Assembly (NCBI RefSeq): GCF_004345245.1
Contig: NZ_SLUQ01000001.1
Coordinates: forward strand, 186,001 to 250,000
Direction: 5' to 3'
From: Rhizobium sp. BK251
GTDB lineage: Bacteria; Pseudomonadota; Alphaproteobacteria; Rhizobiales; Rhizobiaceae
DNA: 64,000 nt
Part shown: piece after piece, positions 48,492 through 57,706 of the stretch
How positions within the stretch are numbered: the stretch's first letter is position 1
How the letters are laid out: every line of letters begins with the position of its first letter
Translations under genes and position numbers: made by a program
The notes under the pieces: generated by a model
Databases searched by the model: none
Told to the model about the DNA's origin: nothing
The model's input: the letters and a program-made list of their open reading frames with translations, nothing else

Positions 48492-49961
48492 TCAGCGACG
48501 CCCGCGTCCACCACCACCACCGCCGCGGTGGACCTGGCGTCCACCACCGCCGCCGCGATGCATCTGACGCCCGCCACCGCCGCCACGTTGCACCTGACGC
48601 CCCCCGCCGCCGCGATGGGCGCCGAGCGACTGACTGCCGCGATTGGCTGAGACCTTGGTGCGTCGTCCATCGCCGACCTGGCCCATTGCAGAAGGCCTGC
48701 TGCGGTTTGCGGCGCCCTCCGGCCGTCCACCGGGCCGCGGCCTGTCGATATTTCGGTTGCCGGCGTTGCCTCTGTTGGCGACGTTCTGCCGAATGTTGTC
48801 CCTCTGGCCAGCGCCCGCCCCGGCATTGGGCCGATTGGCCTGGATTTCCCGGCCTATGTCTCCGCGGTTGATGTTGCCTCCGCCTGCCTGACGGTCGCGC
48901 ACGCGGTCGGCATCAATCTTGCTCCGGCGCACATCGTCCACCGAGATCCTGTTGGCGGCTCGGTCGCGCGTCGAAACATCGCGTCCCTGGCGTATATCCT
49001 TGGCGCGGTTCGTGAGGTTGTTTTCACGATTCTGCTTGAAATTGTTCTTGAGCTGGTTGCGATCGACATTGGCGAACTGGCTGCGGTCGAAGTTGATCTT
49101 CGAGCGATCGACGTTCTTCCAGTCGATATTGTTCATTTTGAACTTGTCGCGGTCGATATTGTTCAAGCAGTTGTTGCAGTCGATATCGATGTCGTTGCCG
49201 CCCCAGCGGCCGCCCCATACGCCCCAATCATTCCAGTCCACCACGGACGCCCAGACCGCGCCGGTAATGGCAGCCGCGAAGAAGGTCGCGGTGGGGTAAT
49301 AGTAATTGGGGTAGGGGTCGTTGTAGTAGCTGATGGGCGCTGGCGCGTAACCCGGCTCGTAGAGCATTTGAGGCTCATACCGGGGGATGTAGATCTTTTC
49401 CGGATTGGCCGCCTGGATGACGACGTTGTCGCCCTCGTTGACGACCTTGATCTTCTCGTCGGACTTTATGATCCCGTCGGCAACCGCTTTGTCGCGAAGG
49501 CTCTGGATCGCAATCAGCACGTCCTTCTGCTGATATGTCAATGCGTTGCCGAGCGCCTGCGTCCAGTCAAGATCGTCGCTCATCATCTTGACGATCTCGG
49601 GATAGTTGAGCAGCGAAATGACGCTGCCGTCCCAGCTGTCCTTCGGCTTCAGGTCCTTGTTCTTCTTCAGCTCTTGCAGGAAGCGTTCCGCCTCGATGAT
49701 CTGCAAGGGATAGAGCGAGGCCGATGTGACGAGTGCCACGAGTTCATCCGGATAAAGCGCGATCCGCGCGACGAGCACTTCGAGTTCGTCGTCGCTCAGA
49801 ACATCTTCGGGCTCCTCTCTTTCCGCTTCCGCGCCCTGGGTGGCCGCAGCCGCATCCTGGGCAAGAGTTCCGCGTAGCACGACTGGATTGGCTGACATTA
49901 ACACTGCTAGGCCGGCGACGCTGACCGATCGGCCGATCAGCTTGAACAAAGGCATTGGCAT
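48492..49961 (-). CDS. DUF3300 exported protein with low-complexity C-terminus
   Basis: The 489-residue product has a signal peptide (about residues 1-35, ending near TLAQ), a DUF3300 domain (about 50-210, with LSDDELEVLVARIALYPDEL and a PDELVALVTSASLYPLQI pattern), then a hydrophobic stretch near 225-245. From about residue 260 it becomes Asn-, Asp- and Arg-rich with repeated N-x-DR-x-x-F-like units, followed by a Gly/Arg-rich tail made of GGGGGRQ(V/M)HR repeats. Function is unknown. The tail suggests binding to nucleic acid or polyanionic envelope polymers, but this is inferred from composition only. Confidence 0.85.
   Translation of the reverse strand: MPMPLFKLIGRSVSVAGLAVLMSANPVVLRGTLAQDAAAATQGAEAEREEPEDVLSDDELEVLVARIALYPDELVALVTSASLYPLQIIEAERFLQELKKNKDLKPKDSWDGSVISLLNYPEIVKMMSDDLDWTQALGNALTYQQKDVLIAIQSLRDKAVADGIIKSDEKIKVVNEGDNVVIQAANPEKIYIPRYEPQMLYEPGYAPAPISYYNDPYPNYYYPTATFFAAAITGAVWASVVDWNDWGVWGGRWGGNDIDIDCNNCLNNIDRDKFKMNNIDWKNVDRSKINFDRSQFANVDRNQLKNNFKQNRENNLTNRAKDIRQGRDVSTRDRAANRISVDDVRRSKIDADRVRDRQAGGGNINRGDIGREIQANRPNAGAGAGQRDNIRQNVANRGNAGNRNIDRPRPGGRPEGAANRSRPSAMGQVGDGRRTKVSANRGSQSLGAHRGGGGRQVQRGGGGGRQMHRGGGGGRQVHRGGGGGGRGRR
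48495..48611 (-). repeat. Gly/Arg-rich coding repeats in the DUF3300 gene
   Basis: The last 39 codons consist of three to four imperfect 10-residue units of the form RQ(V/M)(Q/H)RGGGGG, ending in GGGGGGRGRR. On the plus strand they appear as tandem CACCACCGCCGCC-rich blocks. They are protein-coding and are not a CRISPR array. Confidence 0.85.
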
Positions 49962-50457
49962 TGGTGCTTCTCCCCGCGCTAAGCGCTCTCACGCTAGATA
50001 TGCAAGTGTCTGCTTCGATTGCGCTGCCACCACGCCTGAGCCGTGGCTGCAGATATTGCCGTGTTTTTCGAAGGGCATGGCAAAGCTTTGCGGAAACGCG
50101 ATCCCTCCTGGAAAAGAACTCGTTCGGCATCAGGATCGAAGCGCGCAGCTTCACACATTCGACAAGCAAGGGTCCCCAGCCTCCCTCCGGGGACGAATGA
50201 CGACTGCGTCATCGCGTTATTATGGCAGCTAGTCGAATAACAATCCACTGGTTGATTCTTCTTGCAATATCGGCTTCTTCGGCCGAATGCCGGCAGTGTC
50301 GTTGACGGCCGGTGACTAAGTTGCGGCTTACATTGAGCATCGGCAGGCAGGGAAGCGACAGCGCCCGCTGGTCCCGCATCTCACTGCATGCAAGATTCCT
50401 CGGCAACGGACCGTTCCTCATGTTAGCATGCACTCATGGGCAGGGGAGGCAATCGCA
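49962..50457. other. Intergenic region between the DUF3300 gene and the MltF-like gene
   Basis: The 496-base divergent gap contains no frame with convincing coding character and no hairpin with a T run that I could identify. It must contain promoters for both flanking genes. Its base composition is slightly less GC-rich around 50190-50290. Confidence 0.45.
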
Positions 50458-51918
50458 ATGTTTAGGGCATTCGCGCTGGTGCTGTTCGTCTTCAGCACGC
50501 TGTTTGCTGTCGCGTCGATGTCGTCTCGGGTCTCCGCCCAGGGCGGCGCTTCCCTCGGCGTTTACACCGGGGATTTCGACACTCTCCAGAAAAAGCGCCT
50601 CGTTCGCGTCCTCGTGCCGTTCAGCAAGACGATCTATTTCATCGACAAGGGTGCGGAACTGGGCACGGCCGTGGAGTTTGGCCGCGCACTCGAGAAAGTG
50701 CTGAACACCGGGAAGAAAAAGGAAATCGAGAAAATCCGGGTAGCCTTTATCCCGACCAGAAGGGACGAACTCATAGCCGCACTCATACAGGGCCGCGGCG
50801 ACGTCATCATGGCCAATCTGACGATCACGCCCTCGCGGCTGGCGCAGGTGGATTTCACTGCGCCGCTCTTCGACAAGGCGACCGAGGTACTGGTAACCGG
50901 CCCCGCCACGCCGGAGATAGGCAGTCTGGACGATCTCGGCGGCAAGGAGGTTACCGCGCGGAAATCGAGCAGCTACTACGAGCATCTCCTGGAACTCAAC
51001 AAGCAGCGCAAGGCGGAGGGGAAGCCCGAAATTATCGTCACGCCCATGGACGAGAACCTGGAGGACGAGGACCTGCTTGAAATGGTGAATGCGGGCTTGC
51101 TCCCGTGGACGGTCGTGGACAGCTACAAGGCGAACATCTGGGCGACGGTATTTCCCGACATCAAGATTCGCGAAGACCTTGCCATCGCCAGCGAGGGACA
51201 GATCGCCTGGGCGATCCGCAAGGATAGCCCCAAGCTGAAGGCGGCTCTCGACGCCTTCGTCAAGGATCACAAGATCGGCACGACCTTCGGCAATATTCTC
51301 AAGAACCGCTACTATACGAGCGACAAGATGCTGCATCGGGCGTATGCCCCGAACGATGTCGAGCGGTTCAAGGAACTCGTGGCGATCTTCCGCAAACACG
51401 CGCAGACATATTCGTTCGACTACATCATGCTGATCGCGCAAGGCTACCAGGAATCACAGCTCGACCAGTCGAGACGCAGTCCGCGTGGCGCTGTTGGTGT
51501 CATGCAGTTGCTGCCCTCGACCGCGTCCGACAAGGATGTCGGAATTCGCGACATCGCCACCAGCGCCGATCGCAATGTCGAAGCTGGCACCAAGTACTTG
51601 CGCCACCTCATCGCGACTTACATCGATGATCCCAAGCTAACGCCTGACGTCCAGTTCCTCTTCGCCTTCGCAGCTTACAATGCGGGGCCGGGCAACCTCA
51701 GGAAATTCCGTGCAAAGACAAGTGAGATGGGGCTCGATCCCGATCGCTGGTTCGGCAACGTCGAAAACGGTGCCGCAGCCGTCGTTGGCCGCGAGACCGT
51801 CCAGTACGTCAGCAACATCTATAAGTACTACGTCGCCTACAGCCTGCTCGCGAAGCGGCTGGAGCCGGATGGCGCGGGCGGTGACGACAAGTCGGTCAGC
51901 GTCCAGAACGGCAAATGA
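50458..51918 (+). CDS. MltF-like membrane-bound lytic transglycosylase
   Basis: The 486-residue protein combines an N-terminal signal or anchor segment (about residues 3-25), a solute-binding-protein family 3 domain (about 45-280, VRVLVPFSKTIYFID to IAWAIRKDSPKLKAALDAF) and a C-terminal SLT transglycosylase domain (about 315-440) with catalytic Glu in QGYQESQLDQSRRSPRGAVG and the motif VMQLLPSTA. MltF cleaves peptidoglycan glycan strands in the periplasm and its SBP domain modulates this in response to muropeptides. The start at 50458 follows GGGGAGG; an in-frame ATG at 50428 lacks a site. It is monocistronic. Confidence 0.9.
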   Translation: MFRAFALVLFVFSTLFAVASMSSRVSAQGGASLGVYTGDFDTLQKKRLVRVLVPFSKTIYFIDKGAELGTAVEFGRALEKVLNTGKKKEIEKIRVAFIPTRRDELIAALIQGRGDVIMANLTITPSRLAQVDFTAPLFDKATEVLVTGPATPEIGSLDDLGGKEVTARKSSSYYEHLLELNKQRKAEGKPEIIVTPMDENLEDEDLLEMVNAGLLPWTVVDSYKANIWATVFPDIKIREDLAIASEGQIAWAIRKDSPKLKAALDAFVKDHKIGTTFGNILKNRYYTSDKMLHRAYAPNDVERFKELVAIFRKHAQTYSFDYIMLIAQGYQESQLDQSRRSPRGAVGVMQLLPSTASDKDVGIRDIATSADRNVEAGTKYLRHLIATYIDDPKLTPDVQFLFAFAAYNAGPGNLRKFRAKTSEMGLDPDRWFGNVENGAAAVVGRETVQYVSNIYKYYVAYSLLAKRLEPDGAGGDDKSVSVQNGK

Positions 51919-52012
51919 TGGTCTCGCCCAAAAGCGCCGGGTAAGCCTTCGCAAACATCGTCGCATAGCACGGCTTTGTCATTCCGGGCTTGGCAGGCGT
52001 TGGCCGATCGCC

Positions 52013-52321
52013 CTAGACGTCGCGTTCCGATGCCTTGCGGAATGCGAGAACGGCGCGCCGCAAGTCTCCGATGGTGATGTCGAAGCCGCGCAGCGGGCGG
52101 GTATCGTCGGGAACGCCGGCCAAGGCTTCCGCCATTCGGGAGCCTTCCGAGGCGAATGGCTCTAGGGCTTCCTTAACGTCTCGCAGCGCCGCCTCGAGTT
52201 CGCGAATACGCTGCGTTTTCGGATCGTATTGAGTGCGCGGCAGGCCGGCCGTGATCTTGCGCTGGTGGTCCTGCAGGTCGCGCAGAAGCTGGATGCGATC
52301 CAAGTCCATATGTGATGTCAT
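52013..52321 (-). CDS. Small helical protein of unknown function
   Basis: The 102-residue, charged, soluble protein has a long helical stretch (about residues 5-55) with heptad-like spacing and a short C-terminal helical segment. I recognise no domain. The start at ATG 52321 has GAAGGA upstream; the open frame extends further but without a better ribosome binding site. It is convergent with the MltF-like gene and its promoter lies in the 295-base gap before the DUF4126 gene. Confidence 0.6.
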   Translation of the reverse strand: MTSHMDLDRIQLLRDLQDHQRKITAGLPRTQYDPKTQRIRELEAALRDVKEALEPFASEGSRMAEALAGVPDDTRPLRGFDITIGDLRRAVLAFRKASERDV

Positions 52322-52616
52322 CAGAGTCCTTCTCTCTTTCATGCGCATTTCAAATGACTGCTTACGGAAAACATCCTTCCACAAAAAAGGTTCGCCGATC
52401 TTGGACGGGATCGGCCGCCATTTGCTCTGTCCTGCCGAAAATATGCATGCGTTGATGCTTTGCAGCATGAATCGACATAAATCGTGTTGCGCCCAGCATG
52501 CGAGCCTTCGGGGACAATTGTCCATGCCGACAGGGATCGTCGGGCGTTGCTGGCGCCGACGAGGCAGGAAAACGATGGCCGACGCCTCTATGGCATCGAG
52601 TGTTGGATAACCTGGC

Positions 52617-53075
52617 TTAGGCGCTAAGCGCGATCAGCAGCGCGCCGATGATGGCGACTGCATCCTCGATCAGGGCCGCCGGCCGATCCCGGCCGAACGA
52701 TGCTGCAAGCCTGGCACGCAGGGCGGATCCTCCAAGCGTTCCGACGATCGCACCGACAATGCCCGCAACAAGCCCGCCCAGAAGCAGGCCGCTCGCGGAG
52801 CCGATGGTTGCGCCCGTCAGCGCACCCATCACGAGGCGGGCGCCGAATTGTATGGGAACCTTGCGGCTTGGCGTGGTGGGGAGCTGATCGGTGATGAGTT
52901 CGACGATGGCAAGCAGCGTGAAGATCCACGGGGTCCACCGGTATCCCATGAAGGCAAGCGGTGTCTGGGAAACGTCAAACCAGCCGAGGGCGGCGCCCCA
53001 GGCAATCACCGCCGGCGCAACCATTGCACGCAGGCCGGCAACAACTCCGATCAGAAATGCGAGTATGATGAACAT
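52617..53075 (-). CDS. DUF4126 small membrane protein
   Basis: The 152-residue protein has four predicted hydrophobic segments (about residues 2-22, 25-50, 85-125 and 135-152) and a Gly/Ala-rich pattern (GLRAMVAPAVIAWGAALG and SASGLLLGGLVAGIVGAIVG) that matches DUF4126 family proteins. Function is unknown. The gene is monocistronic; the ATG at 53075 has GGGAAGAACG just upstream. Confidence 0.82.
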   Translation of the reverse strand: MFIILAFLIGVVAGLRAMVAPAVIAWGAALGWFDVSQTPLAFMGYRWTPWIFTLLAIVELITDQLPTTPSRKVPIQFGARLVMGALTGATIGSASGLLLGGLVAGIVGAIVGTLGGSALRARLAASFGRDRPAALIEDAVAIIGALLIALSA

Positions 53076-53635
53076 CGTTCTTCCCCTTGGCCCACCGCTC
53101 AGCCTGGTTTGCGCCGCGCTCTGCTACGGTGAGCATGCGTTGCACGGCGCCACGCGTGCCTTCACGATAATCCGCACCAGGCCGCTAGTGCGCCCCAATT
53201 GCAATCTATGAACGAAATTATCTTGATTGTACTCGCTTCGCTGAAGGTCGGCCCCGTCTTCGGCAGTGGGCTATCTTCCTGGCGACTCAAGTTCCCCGTC
53301 TTATTCATCAAATTGCTAAAACGGTGCGATGCAAATTGCAAGGCAAAGCCCTGTGAATAACCGTCGAAGCGGCCGGTCTGTCACTCCCGCAGCACAAGCG
53401 AAGGCGCCCAATCGGCAATTCATCGCAGCGCGTTCGCTTTAGAGTTGCTTTTTGAATTGCCGATCTTTCTAAAATACCATAGATTTAAGTCGGGCTGGAT
53501 ACAGAGGCTTTCGAGCGGGGGTGCTCGGGGCCAGTCGTTTTGCCATGTCCGGCCGCCACGGGCGCAGGGCCGGAAGCCTGAATTCAATTAGAATTTCTAT
53601 CCAGTGCATGAATTCTTCGACTCTCGGGGGGAGCA
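53076..53635. other. Intergenic region upstream of the alpha-dioxygenase operon
   Basis: The 560-base divergent gap is less GC-rich than its flanks, mainly between 53200 and 53500. It must hold the promoters of the DUF4126 gene and of the seven-gene operon. A 50-codon frame at 53208-53360 lacks a ribosome binding site and recognisable features. I could not identify a specific operator or a known RNA element. Confidence 0.45.
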
Positions 53636-55465
53636 ATGGAATTTTTGCTCGATAAACTGTTGAGCGGACTTGCGCGCGTCACCAGCCGTTTCGCCGTCTG
53701 GTACCGGTGGCCGTTTCCGGTGAGCATAGCGATCGTTCTCGGCCACCGCGTCAACATGCGGCGGGCAAACCTCACGGACACCGAGGTCGCTCCGCCGACA
53801 GTCATGCCGCCGCCAGGCTTCGATTTCCAGAATGCGCGCACGGCGGACGGGTCTTATAACGACATGTCAAAGCCCTGGATGGGGATGGCAGGCACCCGCT
53901 TCGGACGGAACATGCCGCTCGCATCCACCTTCGGCGAGACCGACACCCTGTTCGAGCCGAGCCCGCGCCTTGTCAGCAACCGCCTGCTCGCCCGCAGGGA
54001 CTTCGTCCCGGTGCCGCATCTCAACGTACTCGCTGCCGCCTGGATCCAGTTCATGGTCCATGACTGGCTGAGCCACGGCAAGAGCGATGTCTCGGTGATG
54101 CACGACGTGCCGCTGCCGGAGGGCGACGACTGGGCCTTCGGCAAGATGACGGTGCCGCGCACATTTCCGGACGTGACCGGCGGCGCGCCGGACGGCCGAC
54201 CCGCCGCCTACCACAATACCGAAACGCATTGGTGGGATGGATCCCAAATCTACGGTTCGTCGCTCCAGCGTCAGATCGAGGTCCGCTCCGATCCGTCTTC
54301 AGGGCAGGTTCTCGCGAACGGCAAGCTCTATCTCGATGCCAACGGCATGTTGCCCATCGATGTGAATGCCAAGTGGCCGAACCAGGAACTGGCGGGTGTC
54401 AACGGCAACTGGTGGATCGGCCTGTCCGTACTGCACACGCTCTTCGCACGCGAGCACAATTCCATCGTCGACCGTATCGCCATCGATAATCCGGGCAAGG
54501 ACGGCGAGTGGCTCTTTCAGAAGGCCCGGCTTGTGCTCTCCGCCCTGCTTGCCAAGATTCACACTGTCGAGTGGACGCCCGCCCTGATGAATTCGCCCGA
54601 TGGCCGGGCGGCGATGCGTGGGAATTTCTGGGGACTGCGCGGCGAAAGAGTTTCCAAGGTGTTCGGGCGCGAAGGCATGGGCGAGATCCTTTCGGGCATC
54701 CCCGGCTCCAACGTGAACCACCATGCTGCTCCCTATGCCATGACCGAGGAATTCGCGGCTTCCTACCGGCTGCATTCGCTGTTGCCCGATGCCTTCTCCT
54801 TCTCCACGCACGAGGCGGGCCAGATCCTGCATGAATGCGATCTCCTCGGTGCCTCATCGGGCGGCGTTCGCGACGTTTACGGCAAGGCGTCGTACGAGGA
54901 TGTCCTCTATTCGCTCGCGACCGCCCATCCCGGAGCGCTGGTGCTGCACAATTTCCCACAGACGCTACGGCACCTGAACAAGAAGCCGGAAGAGGGCATC
55001 ATGGTCGATCTGGCGACGATCGACATTCTGCGGGACCGCGAGCGCGGAATTCCGCGCTACTGCGAGTTCCGTCGGTTGATCAACGCGCCGGTGCCGAAGA
55101 ACTTCGACGAACTCACCAACGATCCGGCCTGGCGCCGGGAACTGCAGGAAGTCTATGGGACGGTGGACAAGGTCGACCTGCTTGTCGGGACGCTCGCCGA
55201 GAGCAATGCGAAGAACGGCTCGCCGCCGGGCTTCGGCTTTTCCGATACGGTGTTCCGCATCTTCATTCTCATGGCCTCGCGGCGGCTGAAGAGTGACCGC
55301 TTCTTCTGCGAGGATTTCAGGCCGGAGGTCTATACCAGGGCCGGTTTTGCCTGGGTGCAGGAAAACACGTTCCTGACGGTTGTCGCGCGTCACTGTCCGC
55401 AGCTCGGGCGCCACTTTGCCGATGTTCGCAACGGATTCTTCCCCTGGGCCAAGGCGGAGCGATAG
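53636..55465 (+). CDS. Fatty-acid alpha-dioxygenase-like heme enzyme
   Basis: The 609-residue protein belongs to the animal-type heme peroxidase/cyclooxygenase superfamily and is most like plant alpha-dioxygenases (PIOX), which insert O2 at C2 of free fatty acids to give 2-hydroperoxy acids that break down to aldehydes one carbon shorter. Blocks shared with the plant enzymes as I recall them: FMVHDWLSH with distal His142, AKIHTVEWT with His309 and Thr314, YRLHSLLPD with Tyr377 (radical) and proximal heme His380, and RDRERGIPRYCEFRR. The spacing between distal and proximal His (238) is close to plants (226), and the length is close to theirs (about 640). There is no signal peptide. A GGGGGAG site precedes the ATG. 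It heads a seven-gene operon. Confidence 0.88.
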   Translation: MEFLLDKLLSGLARVTSRFAVWYRWPFPVSIAIVLGHRVNMRRANLTDTEVAPPTVMPPPGFDFQNARTADGSYNDMSKPWMGMAGTRFGRNMPLASTFGETDTLFEPSPRLVSNRLLARRDFVPVPHLNVLAAAWIQFMVHDWLSHGKSDVSVMHDVPLPEGDDWAFGKMTVPRTFPDVTGGAPDGRPAAYHNTETHWWDGSQIYGSSLQRQIEVRSDPSSGQVLANGKLYLDANGMLPIDVNAKWPNQELAGVNGNWWIGLSVLHTLFAREHNSIVDRIAIDNPGKDGEWLFQKARLVLSALLAKIHTVEWTPALMNSPDGRAAMRGNFWGLRGERVSKVFGREGMGEILSGIPGSNVNHHAAPYAMTEEFAASYRLHSLLPDAFSFSTHEAGQILHECDLLGASSGGVRDVYGKASYEDVLYSLATAHPGALVLHNFPQTLRHLNKKPEEGIMVDLATIDILRDRERGIPRYCEFRRLINAPVPKNFDELTNDPAWRRELQEVYGTVDKVDLLVGTLAESNAKNGSPPGFGFSDTVFRIFILMASRRLKSDRFFCEDFRPEVYTRAGFAWVQENTFLTVVARHCPQLGRHFADVRNGFFPWAKAER

Positions 55466-55468
55466 GTC

Positions 55469-56359
55469 ATGGCACGACGCCGTCGCATCCCCGGCATGCT
55501 TGATGTGCTGACCGCAAGTGATCCGGCGGAGATCGCGTTGCTTGTCGAGGACCGGCGTCTTGATCGTGGACCTGCTGAAGGCCCCTTCCTCAACCGGCTG
55601 ATCTACGGCCGCGCAAGGCGGCTTCTCAGAGTGGGTACGACACCTTTCCCGACGATGGTGTCGCGCTGGGACCAGGAGCGGCAGCACGACCAGGCCGATC
55701 TGGCCGCGCATCTCGGCGATGTGGCAGCCGGGGTCGGCGCGTTTCCCGAGGAGGATCTGGCCGCCATCGTCGCCTATGTGCGTGGCGGAAGCGACCGCAG
55801 AGCGGCGGGCATCGCCATCCAGACGCTGTTTGGCCGGCTTTTCGTGCCGGACTATCGCGGCGACGATGCGAGTTTCGCCGCAGCCGAGCTCGTCAATGCG
55901 AGCCTGGGGAGCCGCAACCCGCTTCGCTGGCTGATTGACCGGCTGACGGGGCGGGTCGAGCGGGCGCGCGATCGTCTTGCCCAACGTGTCAACGGCCATC
56001 CCGTCGCGCTGCACGTCACGATGGTCGCCTTGCACAATCTGGTGGTCACGGCAGAGCGAATGCGGACATTGTATGCGACCCGCGGTGAGCGTTCGATCTC
56101 TCCCGAAGACGCATTGGCATTGTGCTTCGCGGCACCTCCGACGGTATTGCGGCAGGCGATCCGCCCCGCCGACACGATCGCCGGGCCTGTGGCAAAGGGA
56201 ACGCTGGTGACGCTCAACCTGCGCGAGGCGTCGGATGGGCAATTGACGCCTGGAGCAACCCTCTTGGAGGGTCACTGGAGCCAATGTCCCGCCAGCCTCT
56301 ATCTCCGGTCGGTGGTCAAGGAGATCTGGCGCCGTGCGAAGCAAGAGGGGGGCGCGTGA
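55469..56359 (+). CDS. Very short cytochrome P450-like protein
   Basis: The 296-residue protein resembles the second half of a cytochrome P450. APPTVLRQAIRPADTIAGPV (about residues 213-232) corresponds to the K-helix and following strand (E-x-x-R region, with the Glu replaced), and SQCPASLYLR with Cys273 corresponds to the heme-thiolate loop. The usual I-helix A/G-G-x-D/E-T motif is not apparent and the protein is about 100 residues shorter than ordinary P450s. It might therefore handle hydroperoxides, which need no O2 activation, or be degenerate. It starts three bases after the alpha-dioxygenase stop and overlaps the next start, so it is under translation selection. Assignment is tentative. 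Confidence 0.6.
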   Translation: MARRRRIPGMLDVLTASDPAEIALLVEDRRLDRGPAEGPFLNRLIYGRARRLLRVGTTPFPTMVSRWDQERQHDQADLAAHLGDVAAGVGAFPEEDLAAIVAYVRGGSDRRAAGIAIQTLFGRLFVPDYRGDDASFAAAELVNASLGSRNPLRWLIDRLTGRVERARDRLAQRVNGHPVALHVTMVALHNLVVTAERMRTLYATRGERSISPEDALALCFAAPPTVLRQAIRPADTIAGPVAKGTLVTLNLREASDGQLTPGATLLEGHWSQCPASLYLRSVVKEIWRRAKQEGGA

Positions 56360-57699
56360 TGAACCACGGCTTGTCCCCTGACCCGATCTTCACGCCGCTC
56401 GTCTTCCGCAACCTGACGGTCAAGAACCGGGTCTTCCGCTCCAACATCTCCGGCCGTTTCGACAACGAGGACGGATCGCTGACGCAGACCCGGATAAACT
56501 GGGAGACGAAATTCGCCAAGGGCGGCGTCGGGGCGATCATTTCCTCATATGTGCCGGTTGCCATGCACGGCCGCATCATCGCCGGCTACGCGACGATGCA
56601 TCGCGACGACTTCATTCCGCTCTGGGAGGCGCTGGGGAGGGCCGTTCACGCCAACGGCGCCAAGTACATCATGCAGCTCAGCCACTCGGGCCGGCAAATG
56701 GACCTGCCGGGTGTGCACAACCAGCAGCGTCGTGCTCCCTCCTCGACGAGCTCCAAGGAAACGCTGCACGGCTTCCTCACGCAGGCGATGTCTACCGGCG
56801 AGATCAGCCGGCTCGTCCAGGATTTCGGCAGGGCCGCGTGGCGCGCCCGGCAGGCCGGCCTTGACGGGGTCGAGCTGCACGCGGCGAACGGCTATCTCTT
56901 CACGCAGTTCCTGAGCTCGGGCATCAACGACCGGTCGGATCATTATGGAGGCTCGCTGCGCAATCGTGCTCGCTTCCTGCTCGAGGTGATCAGCGCCATC
57001 CGCAGCGAGGCGGGGTCCGACTTCCACCTGCAGGTGAAGCTCTCGGCGGCTGACCACAACAACGTCATCCCATGGGAAGGCAAGGGCAATACCCTCGCCG
57101 ACACGATTGCCGTCGCCCGCTGGTGCGAGGCCGCGGGTGCCGACGCCATTCACGTCTCGACCGGCTCCCTTTTCCCGCATCCCCTGAATCCGCCTGGTGA
57201 CCTCAGCCTGGAGACGCTCGCCGTAACCTACGACGCGATGATCTCTTCCGGCGTCTTCGGCTTCCGCAACTTCCTGCTCTTCCGCTTCCCCATGCTCAGG
57301 CCGATCTTCCGCTGGCTGTGGTTCCGGATGAAGAAGGGCCTGCCCATCGAGGGCGTCACTCTCGAGGAAGCGCGGCAGATAAAAGCGGCGGTGTCGATCC
57401 CGGTCCTCTGTACCGGCGGTTTCCAGTCGGCCTCTTTCGTGCGCGAGGCGATCACCTCCGGTGCCGTGGATGGCGTTTCGATCGCGCGGTCGCTGGTCGC
57501 CAGCAACGACCTCGTCGAGCAGTGGCGCGCCGGCCGCGACCTGCCCGAAAGGCCATGTACCTATTGCAACAAGTGCCTGGTGAACGCTCCGAAGAACCCG
57601 ATGGGCTGCTATGAGGAGAGCCGTTTTCCGAGCCGCGAAGCCATGCTCGAAGAGTTGATGTCGATCTACAGGACCAAGCCCGGCCTGAGGATACCGTGA
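56359..57699 (+). CDS. Old Yellow Enzyme family NADH:flavin oxidoreductase with C-terminal Cys cluster
   Basis: The 446-residue protein has an N-terminal FMN-binding barrel of the Old Yellow Enzyme family: FTPLVFRNLTVKNRVFRS at the start, QLSHSGRQ, and the strong signature ANGYLFTQFLSSGINDRSDH followed by YGGSLRNR. A C-terminal cluster CTYCNKC...C (Cys400, 403, 406 and 417) is like the iron-sulfur site of 2,4-dienoyl-CoA reductase-type enzymes, though the second reductase domain of those is missing. A function in reducing an activated double bond, or in electron transfer to the next-encoded cytochrome, is inferred. The ATG overlaps the preceding stop (TGATG). Confidence 0.87.
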   Translation: MNHGLSPDPIFTPLVFRNLTVKNRVFRSNISGRFDNEDGSLTQTRINWETKFAKGGVGAIISSYVPVAMHGRIIAGYATMHRDDFIPLWEALGRAVHANGAKYIMQLSHSGRQMDLPGVHNQQRRAPSSTSSKETLHGFLTQAMSTGEISRLVQDFGRAAWRARQAGLDGVELHAANGYLFTQFLSSGINDRSDHYGGSLRNRARFLLEVISAIRSEAGSDFHLQVKLSAADHNNVIPWEGKGNTLADTIAVARWCEAAGADAIHVSTGSLFPHPLNPPGDLSLETLAVTYDAMISSGVFGFRNFLLFRFPMLRPIFRWLWFRMKKGLPIEGVTLEEARQIKAAVSIPVLCTGGFQSASFVREAITSGAVDGVSIARSLVASNDLVEQWRAGRDLPERPCTYCNKCLVNAPKNPMGCYEESRFPSREAMLEELMSIYRTKPGLRIP

Positions 57700-57706
57700 G
57701 GGAGCG

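Noticed and set aside
48492..48620. Tandem GC-rich repeats that could look like a CRISPR array or satellite
   Set aside because: They are short, in frame, and encode the Gly/Arg-rich tail of the DUF3300 protein; there are no unique spacers.
53208..53360. A 50-codon frame in the gap before the alpha-dioxygenase gene
   Set aside because: It has no ribosome binding site and mixed composition. The hydrophobic first residues are not enough to call a gene.
53636..55465. Assignment of the heme enzyme as a generic animal-type peroxidase
   Set aside because: The order and wording of the catalytic blocks, including the Tyr three residues before the proximal His, fit alpha-dioxygenases better than peroxidases.
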